Shown piece after piece: positions 34,408-43,144 of a stretch of DNA of 64,000 nt (positions within the stretch are counted from its first letter, which is position 1; each line of letters begins with the position of its first letter). The stretch lies in contig JBEKAB010000019.1 of NCBI GenBank assembly GCA_050018415.1, forward strand, positions 5,373-69,372, read 5' to 3'. Made by a program: the position numbers and the translations under genes. The notes beneath the pieces were generated by a model, which worked only from the letters and a program-made list of their open reading frames with translations, was not told where the DNA came from and searched no databases. Source of the DNA: UBA1161 sp002311745 (GTDB lineage Bacteria; Planctomycetota; Phycisphaerae; Tepidisphaerales; Tepidisphaeraceae).

Positions 34408-35325
34408 ATGGCAACCCTGCGCGATGTGAGGCCGGTCTTCCGAGCCATGGGCGTTTGGCCATTCATCAAACGCATTTACCAACAGATCAACGAAGACAAC
34501 ATTCTCGTCTGGGCCGCGTCGATGGCCTATTCGTGGCTGTTCGCTATTTTCCCGTTCTTGATTCTGCTCTTGAGCCTGGTGCCGTATTTGCCGTCGCATG
34601 CGCGGCACATCGCGCAGAGGAAGATCGCACAGTCGATCTCCAGCGCCTTGGGCAGCGCGGCGCCGACGATCAACGACAACATCCAGAGCATCCTCACCCA
34701 GCCGCGGCGCGGCTGGCTGGGCATCGGCCTGTGCGTCAGCCTCTGGGTGGCCAGCGGCGGCATCGCCATGACCATGTCCGCCATGGACCAGTGCTACGAC
34801 CTCGAAAACAAGGACATGCGACCGTTCTACAAACAGCGGCCGATCGCCATCCTGCTGACCATCCTGATCGCGGCCATGGTACTGGCCCTGTTCGTGCTTC
34901 TGCCCGTGACCAGCGCGCTGCAGCACTGGCTGCCGTATTTCGAAATCCTCTCCCAGCCGGTGAAGTTCGCGTTCGAGCTGGTGCGTTACGCGATGGTGAT
35001 CCTGCTCATGCTGATGATCCTGGCGATCATCTATCACTTCGGCCCCAACATCCGCCAGCGCTTTCACGCGATCACACCCGGCGCGGTGTTCAGCCTGAGC
35101 GTGTGGCTCATCCTGGATTTGCTCTTCCGCCTCTACATCGACAAATACGCGCGCTACGACCAGATGTACGGCACGGTGGGCGGCGCGGCCATTTTGCTCT
35201 TCTTTTTCTACATCATCGCCCTAGTGCTGCTGATCGGCGGGGAGATCAACAGCGAGATCGACTTTGTCACCCTGGGCGTGAAACCGGGATCGCGCGATTT
35301 CAAGACCCCGGCCAAGCGCCTCTGA
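34408..35325 (+). CDS. YihY/BrkB-family inner membrane protein
   Basis: About 305 aa from the ATG at 34408. An ATG at 34447 (MGVWPFIKRI) is also possible. Six hydrophobic segments are visible: WAASMAYSWLFAIFPFLILL, GIGLCVSLWVASGGIAM, AILLTILIAAMVLALFVLL, YAMVILLMLMILAIIYHF, FSLSVWLILDLLFRLYI and AILLFFFYIIALVLLIGGEI. The middle conserved region (RFHAITPGAVFS and YGTVGGAAILL) is typical of this family of putative membrane transporters or assembly factors, whose function is still unclear. It lies 73 bp after the pectate lyase and is convergent with the WWVQPF gene family. Confidence 0.92.
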   Translation: MATLRDVRPVFRAMGVWPFIKRIYQQINEDNILVWAASMAYSWLFAIFPFLILLLSLVPYLPSHARHIAQRKIAQSISSALGSAAPTINDNIQSILTQPRRGWLGIGLCVSLWVASGGIAMTMSAMDQCYDLENKDMRPFYKQRPIAILLTILIAAMVLALFVLLPVTSALQHWLPYFEILSQPVKFAFELVRYAMVILLMLMILAIIYHFGPNIRQRFHAITPGAVFSLSVWLILDLLFRLYIDKYARYDQMYGTVGGAAILLFFFYIIALVLLIGGEINSEIDFVTLGVKPGSRDFKTPAKRL

Positions 35326-35351
35326 CCGGGCCAGGAGAGCGTGCTCGGGGA

Positions 35352-36524
35352 TCAGTCCCGTAGCGGCTGGAATTCGAAGCTTTGGATGGTTACTTCGTCA
35401 GCTCCTCCGGTGGGGTGGCGACCGTTCACCAGCCAGAGATTGATGCGAGCATTCTCGCCGCCGGCGCGCGGGACATCCGTCGTGATTCGATGTTCGAAGA
35501 TCACGAGAGCCTGAGGAGTCGCAGGTTGGGATGACGGCAACCGCGAGGCTCGGAAATCCACGCTCTCGGGTCGCCAGGTGAAAGCGAGCACCACCCCCTC
35601 GAGGCCCTGGGGAAGCGCAAAACGAACAATGTTGGCTTTGCGCGTATACGGTTGAACGACGTACTGCGCGTTGTCGTTGGCAGGGACTCCCCACCGGGAA
35701 ATTTCAATATCGATTTCTCGGTGATGGTACGCCGGATTGTCGTTCCACGTAAACAAACCAACCACGAGATTCGGATCCAACTCGTCGATGTTGGAGCCAA
35801 TGACGAAACGGTAGGTGCCGTACCCAAGGCTCTGCCCGTTAATGACCTCGGCGCAATAGTTGCGGTCGTTTTGGCCGAAGACCCGCAGGTGCAAGCCACG
35901 CTGGTCGACTCGCACACCATCCTTGCTGAAATAGTTGGGCCCGGGTCCGACCCGTTGATCGGAACTTTCCTTCACCAGCCATTCAAATCCCGAGAACTGG
36001 ATCCTCCGCGCTGCTGCGGTGCTCTTGGGAGTTGCAGGCGATCCGGCGTTTTGCCGGTCCCAGGATTTGTCCGTACCTCCGTCGTTGCGGACGATGGCAA
36101 CGACATCATTGCCCGTCGCCGGGAGGGTCCGGGCGGTGGCCTGCGCGTGGTAATCCTTCTTGACCAACAGTGCGGCATACCGGTCGCCGCCGTGGGTATC
36201 GGTCTGCCACTTTCCGTCCGTGCCGATGTCCGTGAAGGGCGCATTGGCGAAGGGCTGAACCCACCACGTTTGGCCCGCGTGGGCGTAGACCACGACTTTA
36301 TACGCGGCGAAATCCACGCCCTTGGCCACCCCCGCAATGGCATAGGTAACGTCCGGCCCTCCCTTGGCACTGGGCGGAATGAGCGTGATCTGGATGGCGG
36401 GGATATTGTCCTCTGCTTGGATGCTACACGCGCACGTGACGAGCGACCCAATCAACGCAACGGTGCCTAACAGAAATGCACCAATTCCGCACAGGAACGC
36501 ATTTGCCTTTGCCTGGCGCACCAT
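35352..36524 (-). CDS. WWVQPF-domain protein fused to a GH16-like domain
   Basis: 390 aa. The ATG at 36524 (MVRQAKANAF) matches the start of the next paralogue (MVRQVKPRQ). After a signal or anchor helix, residues about 45-145 are the family domain (YKVVVYAHAGQTWWVQPFAN, THGGDRYAALLVKKDYHA). Residues about 185-390 are a concanavalin-like jelly roll. HREIDIEISRW at 268-278 holds EIDIE at 270-274, which fits the ExDxxE motif of family 16 glycosidases. It may therefore cut or bind a beta-glucan, galactan or similar. It is the last gene of the four-gene leftward cluster. Confidence 0.82.
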   Translation of the reverse strand: MVRQAKANAFLCGIGAFLLGTVALIGSLVTCACSIQAEDNIPAIQITLIPPSAKGGPDVTYAIAGVAKGVDFAAYKVVVYAHAGQTWWVQPFANAPFTDIGTDGKWQTDTHGGDRYAALLVKKDYHAQATARTLPATGNDVVAIVRNDGGTDKSWDRQNAGSPATPKSTAAARRIQFSGFEWLVKESSDQRVGPGPNYFSKDGVRVDQRGLHLRVFGQNDRNYCAEVINGQSLGYGTYRFVIGSNIDELDPNLVVGLFTWNDNPAYHHREIDIEISRWGVPANDNAQYVVQPYTRKANIVRFALPQGLEGVVLAFTWRPESVDFRASRLPSSQPATPQALVIFEHRITTDVPRAGGENARINLWLVNGRHPTGGADEVTIQSFEFQPLRD

Positions 36525-36556
36525 GTCGATTCGCCGGACCACCCGCAAAGATCCGA

Positions 36557-37015
36557 TTACTGGCTCTTGCCGTCCTCTAAGTCAATGGCCACAACATCAT
36601 CGTCCGTCGCGGGCAGGGTTCGGGTGATGGCGTCCGGGTGGTATTCTTTCTTCACCAGCAGCGCGGCATACTGGTGGCCGCCATGAGTAACGGTTCGCCA
36701 CTTTCCATCCTTGCCGATGTGCGTCATGGGCGCATCCGCGTAGGGCTGAACCCACCAGCTATCACCCGCGTGGGCGTAAACCACGACTTTGTACGCGGCG
36801 AAATCCACCCTCTCGACCACTCCCACGATGGAATAAGTGACGATGGGCCCTCCCTCAACGGCCGGCGGAATGAGCGTGATCCGGATTAAGGGGATGTTGT
36901 CCGCTGGGTGGACGTTACACGCCACCACAATAAGCGACCCGATCGACGCGGCCGTGCCTATCAGAAATACACCAACCCGGCACAGGAGCTGTCTTGGCTT
37001 GACCTGGCGCACCAT
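36557..37015 (-). CDS. Small WWVQPF-domain protein (paralogue 2)
   Basis: 152 aa with AAGG about 9 nt before the ATG. A hydrophobic segment at residues 11-32 (LLCRVGVFLIGTAASIGSLI) is a signal peptide or anchor with a possible lipobox-like VVAC. The rest is one family domain: YSIVGVVERVDFAAYKVVVY, AHAGDSWWVQPYADAP, THGGHQYAALLVKKEYHPD. The function is unknown. It is nearly identical in layout to the N-terminal half of the downstream GH16 fusion, so one arose from the other by duplication. Confidence 0.82.
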   Translation of the reverse strand: MVRQVKPRQLLCRVGVFLIGTAASIGSLIVVACNVHPADNIPLIRITLIPPAVEGGPIVTYSIVGVVERVDFAAYKVVVYAHAGDSWWVQPYADAPMTHIGKDGKWRTVTHGGHQYAALLVKKEYHPDAITRTLPATDDDVVAIDLEDGKSQ

Positions 37016-37047
37016 GTTGAGTCGCCTTTCTATCCACTGCCATCGAA

Positions 37048-37500
37048 TTACTGTGTCTTCCCGTCCTCTTTGTCAACGGCTACAACACCATCGGTAGGGA
37101 GGGTCCGGACAGTGGCTTCCGGGTGGTAGTCCTTCTTCACCAAGAGCGCGGCATACTGGCTGCCGCCATGGGTATCCGTCTGCCACTTTCCGTCCTTGCC
37201 GATGTCCGTTAAGGGCGCATCCGCGAAAGGCTGAACCCACCAGGTGTCGCCCGCGTGGGCGTAGACTACGACTTTGTACGCGGCGAAATCCACGCCTTTG
37301 ACCACTCCCGCAATGGAATAGGTGGCGTCCGGCCCTCCCTTTGTGCTCGGCGGAATGAGCGTGATCTGGATCGATGGAGACCCGCTCCCATTCTGATCGT
37401 CGGCTGCTGCTGTCGATACCATTGCCACCAACGCCGCGGTGCTTACCAGCACTGCGCCAATCCAACAGAACAACTGTCTTTGCTGAGTCCGCCGCGTCAT
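37048..37500 (-). CDS. Small WWVQPF-domain protein (paralogue 3)
   Basis: 150 aa with an AAGGAGA site 8 nt before the ATG. The signal peptide ends in STAAADD, suggesting cleavage after Ala and secretion. The family domain follows (TYSIAGVVKGVDFAAYKVVV, AHAGDTWWVQPFADAP, THGGSQYAALLVKKDYHPEA). It is the most typical member and lacks any other domain. No known function. The next gene in the cluster begins 33 bp downstream. Confidence 0.83.
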   Translation of the reverse strand: MTRRTQQRQLFCWIGAVLVSTAALVAMVSTAAADDQNGSGSPSIQITLIPPSTKGGPDATYSIAGVVKGVDFAAYKVVVYAHAGDTWWVQPFADAPLTDIGKDGKWQTDTHGGSQYAALLVKKDYHPEATVRTLPTDGVVAVDKEDGKTQ

Positions 37501-37526
37501 ATTCAGTCTCCTTATTTGGGGCTAGG

Positions 37527-38225
37527 TTATCGTATGTCAAACGCCAAAACGTCATCACCGTCCGGCAACTGGTCTGGCCGCGTAGCCGGCTTGAAGTCCT
37601 TTGTCACCAGCAACGCCGCATAACGCACACCCTTGTGCGTATAGGTGCTCCAAAGCACCGTCTGTGGAAGCCAGCTCCCGCTCATGTGTAGCGAAATTTT
37701 TGGATCGGAGTCCTCAAACGGTTGCACCCACCAAAGATATCCTGAGTGGGCATAGACAACGACGTACAACGGCTTACCACCACCACCGCGTACGCTTGCC
37801 TTGCCTCCAATCGACGTTGTCAGTTCGGATTGTGGACCTGGCGGAAATACAGGCGGGCTCGTAATCGCTATTGAGTATTTCGAGCCAATGCCTCTGAATA
37901 GCACATAGAGGCCCAGGAGAAGGGCCACCACGACAACAGAAAGCGACAGGACTACTTTTCGTTTTCGCGTACCGCCTTGGGGCGCATGGTCTCGCAAGCG
38001 GCGGCGCATTCTTGCTACCGTTTCTACAACCAACTCAACAGAACTGATGAGAAAAATACCGGCCGTAAGCCCGAGGATCGATTTTTCGAGTCGCGTTGCA
38101 TTTGCTATTACTTGTGCGATTTGCGCTGCATTGTTCATTATTGTTACAGCCAGCTCTACGAGAGCGATGAAAAAAAGGCCGGCCGTGAACCACAGGATCG
38201 CTTTTTCGGTTTGCTCTCGAGTCAC
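37527..38225 (-). CDS. Membrane WWVQPF-domain protein with three helices (paralogue 4)
   Basis: 232 aa from a GTG at 38225; a GGAAGAG site lies just upstream. Two hydrophobic segments that share the words TAGLFFIALVELAV and TAGIFLISSVELVV (about residues 14-30 and 51-70) look like an internal duplication; a third (VVLSLSVVVVALLLGLYVLF) follows a basic stretch. The C-terminal 110 residues are the family domain with PLYVVVYAHSGYLWWVQPFE and KGVRYAALLVTKDF. The domain would face the outside. It is the first gene of the cluster and the most divergent. Its DNA is visibly less GC-rich than its neighbours. Confidence 0.8.
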   Translation of the reverse strand: MTREQTEKAILWFTAGLFFIALVELAVTIMNNAAQIAQVIANATRLEKSILGLTAGIFLISSVELVVETVARMRRRLRDHAPQGGTRKRKVVLSLSVVVVALLLGLYVLFRGIGSKYSIAITSPPVFPPGPQSELTTSIGGKASVRGGGGKPLYVVVYAHSGYLWWVQPFEDSDPKISLHMSGSWLPQTVLWSTYTHKGVRYAALLVTKDFKPATRPDQLPDGDDVLAFDIR

Positions 38226-38560
38226 GCCACTCTTCCACCTTTCTCAGTTTGCGGTATGGATGGAAATCGGCTCCCAGATGCCCTCTGACAGCGGTAAAAT
38301 CATTTGACTCCGCCGGTCAAGGTGGAACGAAATCAAATCATCCAAAATGACCAGCGGTATCGTAAGCGTAGCGGCAGAATCAGATTTCGAACCCCGCAGT
38401 CTACCAAAGCTGAAAAATGAGCATGCATTTCCGCCGACTCTGACAAAATCCTTACGATACGCACCGCAACGGCTTGGCCCGTAATCAAGAATTACGATAC
38501 CAACCGTAGACTTTCGTTGCAAGGAATTCCCACTGGCCGCGCAGCGCCTTTGCCACCGCC
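38226..38560. other. Intergenic region upstream of the WWVQPF cluster
   Basis: 335 bp between the GTG of the cluster's first gene and the 3' end of the PEGA/TolB lipoprotein gene. It is less GC-rich than its surroundings and should contain the promoter of the cluster. No coding frame or clear operator is seen. Confidence 0.5.
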
Positions 38561-40528
38561 TCACTGCGCCGAGATTCTCCAGATGCCCCATTGGCCGCCG
38601 CGGTTGGAGCGGAAATAGATCGCCCCGCCGGTGGGGTCCCAGACCGGGCAATCATCCACGCTGCCGTTGGCCGTGATCTGAATCGCCTTGTCGGGATGGG
38701 CCAGGTCCAGGATCCAGACGTCGGGGTTTCGGCGGCGGTCCTCGTCCAGGCCGCGGTCTGACACGAACGCGATCATGTTGCCATCCTTGGACCAGGCCGG
38801 ATCGTAGCAATCGGAGTCGGGGTCATTGGTGAGATTGACCGGCGGTCCGCCGCGATCCGAGATGCGGTAGATCTCGCGGTTGCCGGTGCGTTCGTTGACG
38901 CTGGTGAAGATGACGCCGTCGGCCTTGGGGCTGACGCGCGGTTGGCCGACGGGGATGGTGGCCAAGTCCATTCTTGGCCCGCCCTCGACCGGGGCGACGT
39001 AGAGCTGAGAGTCCGGGCGGCTGTCGGACATGGCCTGATAGAACAGGCGCGGTTTGGGCAGGGCGTCGACCATGGGCCACAGGTCCTGTTCCTGCCCGTT
39101 GGTGAGCTGCTCGATCCCGGCGCCGCCGGCGAGGCTCTTGCGCCAGATATTGAGCCGTTTGCCGGCGCGGTTGGAGGCAAAGACGATGAAATTGCCGTCG
39201 GGGGTGAACGAGGGCATCACGTCCAGGGCTTTGCCATCGGTGATCTGCTGGATGCCGCCCGTGCCGTCCGTGGCCATGGCCAGAATCTGCGAGCGGAAAT
39301 CGGAAGCGTCCTTGCCGCTCAGCAGGGTGAAAAGGATGGTGGCACCCGAGGGGGAGATGGCCAGCGAGCCGAGGGTCGTGCCCCGTGGAGCGACGTAGAG
39401 GCGTGCGGGGGGCTCGCGGCCGGGGCCTTCGCTGATGTCCTTGCTGCCCAGCGTCTGGGTGATTCGCGGCAGCGCCTGCCACACGCCGTCGGAATCGCGA
39501 TCCAGAGAGACGTTCAGCGCGGCGACGGGCCGCGTCTTCACTTCCTTGAGCGTGATCGAGTAATCGGTCTTGCCGTCATCCCAGGCGATGTTCAGCGTGG
39601 CCGGAACCCACTCCGTGCCGGCGGTTTTCTTGGTGACGGTGGCCGCGTAGGAGGGCAGATCGCCCCGTTCGTTCAGGGGAGCGAAGGTCAGCTCGGCGGT
39701 GGCGATGCCGCCGTCGCCGGGCGGCAGCACCTTGGAGTCGATGGTCACGACGGCCCCGGCGGGGTCGGTGGCGATGTGCACCGTCTTTTTCTTGGGCGGC
39801 AGGTCGATGTGGTAATCGGTCTTGCCGTCATCCCAGGAAATGGAGGTTTCGACCGCGTCGTAGCCGGGCTTGCTGAGGCGAATCTTGCGCGCGATGAATC
39901 GATTGGCGTCGGTGTCGTAGGCGAAGGCGCGGCCTTTGTCCACGACGGGGCTGACGCCGATCACCTCACCGTCCACGGCGACGGTGGCGCCCGGTGGCGT
40001 CGTGGTGATCGAGACGTCCTTGCGCATGGGCTGCAGTTGCAGGATGTAGTCCGAGGTGGCGTCGGTCCAGGTGACGGTGATTTCGACCGGCTCGAAGCCC
40101 GGCCGCGACGCGGTGATCGTGTGCTTGGTCCACTGCTCCTGGGCATCCTTGGTGAATTCCAGCTCGCGGGCGACGGTGCTGACGGGGTCGGCGCTGACCG
40201 GCACGCCGTCGATGCCCACAAACGCCGGCACGGGCAGCACGCTAAAGCTCAGCCGCTTGGTCAGCGGCTTCAGCTCGATCTCGTAGTTGGTGGAGGGATT
40301 GTCGCGCGTCAGAACGATCGTTTGCTCCTTGTACCCGGAGCGCGAGGCGGTGATGCGGTAGACGTCTTCGCGATGTCGGAAGGGGAACTTCTCGGTAAGG
40401 GAGCCGGTTCCGCGCGGCATGCCGTCGACGCTGAGCACGGCATCCGGCGGCCTGACGCTGATGGTGACGACGCGTGTGGTGCTGCACGCGGCCAGTAAAA
40501 CGAGCAACAAAACCGTGAAGCGTCGCAT
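38561..40528 (-). CDS. PEGA-TolB-like propeller lipoprotein
   Basis: 655 aa with GGGAG about 8 nt before the ATG. The lipobox LAACS is at residues 12-16. Four PEGA-type repeats follow (VVTISVRPPDAVLSVDGMPR is the first; TTPPGATVAVDGEVIG and TDPAGAVVTIDSKVLPPGD are later ones). From about residue 365 there is a TolB/WD40-like beta propeller with repeated D-MPSFTPDGNFIVFASNR, SPKADGVIFTS, DPAWSKDGNMIAFVSDR and PVWDPTGGAIYFRSNR blades. Such propellers bind proteins at the cell envelope. A scaffold or assembly role is inference. Confidence 0.9.
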   Translation of the reverse strand: MRRFTVLLLVLLAACSTTRVVTISVRPPDAVLSVDGMPRGTGSLTEKFPFRHREDVYRITASRSGYKEQTIVLTRDNPSTNYEIELKPLTKRLSFSVLPVPAFVGIDGVPVSADPVSTVARELEFTKDAQEQWTKHTITASRPGFEPVEITVTWTDATSDYILQLQPMRKDVSITTTPPGATVAVDGEVIGVSPVVDKGRAFAYDTDANRFIARKIRLSKPGYDAVETSISWDDGKTDYHIDLPPKKKTVHIATDPAGAVVTIDSKVLPPGDGGIATAELTFAPLNERGDLPSYAATVTKKTAGTEWVPATLNIAWDDGKTDYSITLKEVKTRPVAALNVSLDRDSDGVWQALPRITQTLGSKDISEGPGREPPARLYVAPRGTTLGSLAISPSGATILFTLLSGKDASDFRSQILAMATDGTGGIQQITDGKALDVMPSFTPDGNFIVFASNRAGKRLNIWRKSLAGGAGIEQLTNGQEQDLWPMVDALPKPRLFYQAMSDSRPDSQLYVAPVEGGPRMDLATIPVGQPRVSPKADGVIFTSVNERTGNREIYRISDRGGPPVNLTNDPDSDCYDPAWSKDGNMIAFVSDRGLDEDRRRNPDVWILDLAHPDKAIQITANGSVDDCPVWDPTGGAIYFRSNRGGQWGIWRISAQ

Positions 40529-40595
40529 GCTGCGGCTCCCGAGCGAAAGGGCACCGCTGGTGTAGCCGAAATCGAATGCTGGAGCAACCCTGGCG

Positions 40596-43040
40596 CTAGG
40601 GTCTGGAGGCCGCCGGCTGGGTCGGCGGCGGCGACGGCTGCGTCGCCGGACCGCTGGCCGCGCGGCTCGAGGCCCGGCCCGACGCCTGCATCATCAGCGC
40701 GTTCTTGAGGTTCTCCCGGGCGCCGACGTAATTCGGATCAATCGCCAGCGCATCGCGGAAGCACTTAATCGCCAGGTTCAACTGTTCCAGCGTCGGGTGG
40801 GAGGCGCAAATGATCCGGCCGATCTCGTTGTAACCGGGGGCGAAGCGGCCGTAGGGCGCGTACATAAGCGTCCGCTTCAAATGATAGATCGCCTCGGCAT
40901 CCCGATGGAAATGCTCCAGGCACAGCGCCAGCTTGTAATGGGCATCGATGTTGGCGTCGTTTAAAGCGACGGATAGGCCATAGTCGGCGACGGCCTGGCG
41001 GGCGTAATCATCGGACGAGGTCCAGTCGTCGCGCTGCTCGGCCAAGGCGCCGAGGGTGAAATCGACGTTGCCGCGTTGGAAGGCCGCCAGCGCCAGCACG
41101 CGCACGGCTTCGGGATAAGCGATCGGCGAATCCAGGCCTTGGCGGGAGACTTGCACGGCTTTTGCGAAATAGCCGCGTGCCTCCAGCAGCTTATCGGCCA
41201 GCTCCTGCTCGGCTGGGGAGGCGGGCCGCGTGGTTCCCGGGCGGCTGGTCGGCGCGGTGCTCGCCGCCGGCATCGCGCGCTGCATCAGCTCGGTCTGCTG
41301 CATCTTGATCAATCCCATGTCGTAATACGGCAGGCCATCGGGACGTAATGACTCCTGCAGCGTTTCGCCCTCGATCGCCGCCTGCGCTTCCTGCTGGCCG
41401 TGCTGCATCAAGGTGGCGACATCGGCCTTGGGCCAGCGCGTGCGGATGATGGTGATTTGGGCCAGCTCGTCGTGGCTTCGGTATTTCAGGTCGGGCGGGG
41501 CTGCCGGGTCGTCGATGACCTGGCGCAGAAGCGTCTGGGCGCTGTCGAGTTGCTTGGCAGCCTGATCGGCCACCGCCAAAGAGGCGTCCAACTCGTTGCT
41601 GGCCGCCAGGCTGTTGGCCAGATCCAGGGCATTGCGGGCGGCCATGGTCCGATCATGCGCGAGGTTAAACGCGGCCAACCAACTGCCCGGATTTTTGGCC
41701 AGGGTATCCTCCCAAATCGCCGTTGGACTCAAAAAGACTTTGGCCCGCGCCCAGGAACCGGCGGCCAGGGCCAGCACCACCACGCCGGCAAACGCCGCCA
41801 AGACGCGCGGCTGGGACGGCAAGAGCCGCGCGATCAGCGCCACCGCCAAAGCGATCAGCGGAATGCCGGCCAGGTACTGAAGGTGATCGGCAACGAAGGA
41901 GTAGCGGAACGGAAAGGCGGCAAAAAATCCCAGGGCGGGAAACAGCGCCGCGACGTAGCAGAGCACGGCGACGACCGGCCCGCGGCCCAACGCACGCCGC
42001 AGCACAAACAGCAGATCGATCACCATCACCGCCGCCAGCGGGAACAGCCACTGGGCCCATTGCGTCGGCACGGGCAGCACGCGCGGATAATTGAAAGACA
42101 AATGGATCGGGGCCACGAGCTTGGCGGCGTAGAACCACAGATCGTGGCCGGCGATCATGAGCTGCTGGAGAAACGGGATGTCCCACGACGGCCCGACGGC
42201 ACGGATCAAGCCGTTGGGATCGGTTTCGATGCGGCTGGTGAGCCATCCGCCGGCGGCGCCGATCACGAACATCGGGATCAACCCCGCGAAGGTTTCCCAC
42301 CGCAGGCGTCGTTTCCACCAAAGGATCAAGAGCAGCGCCGCCGGAAGAAAACAGACGGCCGTCTTGGCCAGCACGGCCGCGATGAACAACGCCAAGCTGA
42401 TGGCGTAGGTCTGCCAGCGTGCGGGGATTTTGCAAAGCGCATGATCGGGCCCCGCCGGGTCGCGCAGGCCGGCAAAATCAAGGTAAAACAGTAGGGAGCA
42501 AAACGTCAGCACGCCGCTGAGCACATTTTTGCGCTCGCTGATCCAGCAGACGGTCTCGGCTTGCAGGGGATGAACCGCCCAGATGGCCGCGATCGCCCAC
42601 GCCCCGGGGAGTCTCAGCCGCCGCAGCACTCGCCACAGCACCACGACCGCCCCCGCGTGCAACAGCAGATTCACCACGCGATAGCCCAGCGGGTAATCGG
42701 TCCACATTTGGTGTTCGATCCAAAACGACGTGAAGGTCAGCGGATAATACTGGACGGTTTGCAGCTTGGGCGGCCACCAGATGTGCGGCAGGCCCTGGCG
42801 ACCGAGCAGCGTGTTGTTGTGCGATACGTAGCGATCATCATCCCACAAAAATCTGCCGGGGATTGACGGCCAGAAGCACACCAACGCCAGGAGCATCAGC
42901 ACCGCGGCCCAGAGACCCCAATCGCGCCGGGATACCGGATCGTCCGGAAATGAAATGACAAACGGCTCGGCCGCAGGCGCCGGGGACGGGGTTGTTTGCA
43001 TGGATGGATCGGGTTGCGGGGGCTGCGATGGTTGGCTCAT
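40596..43040 (-). CDS. TMTC-like membrane glycosyltransferase with C-terminal TPRs
   Basis: 814 aa. After a Pro-rich cytoplasmic start there are about ten transmembrane segments (residues about 38-440). The first loop has FLWDDDRYVSHNN, the acidic motif of GT-C O-mannosyltransferases, followed by YYPLTFTSFWIEH and WAVHPLQAETVCWISERKNV, which match TMTC-type proteins. Residues about 480-790 are helical with TPRs (YNEIGRIICASHPTLEQLNL, then AIKCFRDALAIDPNYVGARE). A role in protein O-glycosylation outside the cytoplasm is likely by homology. The substrate sugar is unknown. A Gln/Pro/Ser tail ends the protein. Confidence 0.87.
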   Translation of the reverse strand: MSQPSQPPQPDPSMQTTPSPAPAAEPFVISFPDDPVSRRDWGLWAAVLMLLALVCFWPSIPGRFLWDDDRYVSHNNTLLGRQGLPHIWWPPKLQTVQYYPLTFTSFWIEHQMWTDYPLGYRVVNLLLHAGAVVVLWRVLRRLRLPGAWAIAAIWAVHPLQAETVCWISERKNVLSGVLTFCSLLFYLDFAGLRDPAGPDHALCKIPARWQTYAISLALFIAAVLAKTAVCFLPAALLLILWWKRRLRWETFAGLIPMFVIGAAGGWLTSRIETDPNGLIRAVGPSWDIPFLQQLMIAGHDLWFYAAKLVAPIHLSFNYPRVLPVPTQWAQWLFPLAAVMVIDLLFVLRRALGRGPVVAVLCYVAALFPALGFFAAFPFRYSFVADHLQYLAGIPLIALAVALIARLLPSQPRVLAAFAGVVVLALAAGSWARAKVFLSPTAIWEDTLAKNPGSWLAAFNLAHDRTMAARNALDLANSLAASNELDASLAVADQAAKQLDSAQTLLRQVIDDPAAPPDLKYRSHDELAQITIIRTRWPKADVATLMQHGQQEAQAAIEGETLQESLRPDGLPYYDMGLIKMQQTELMQRAMPAASTAPTSRPGTTRPASPAEQELADKLLEARGYFAKAVQVSRQGLDSPIAYPEAVRVLALAAFQRGNVDFTLGALAEQRDDWTSSDDYARQAVADYGLSVALNDANIDAHYKLALCLEHFHRDAEAIYHLKRTLMYAPYGRFAPGYNEIGRIICASHPTLEQLNLAIKCFRDALAIDPNYVGARENLKNALMMQASGRASSRAASGPATQPSPPPTQPAASRP

Positions 43041-43144
43041 CGTGTTTCTCGCTAAGTGAAGTAAGATGCGTCGCTATTGCGCATCCGGCGGCGTGACATC
43101 GGCCGCGCGTATGATTACACAAAGCCCTCTCGGGAGCAACCGCC

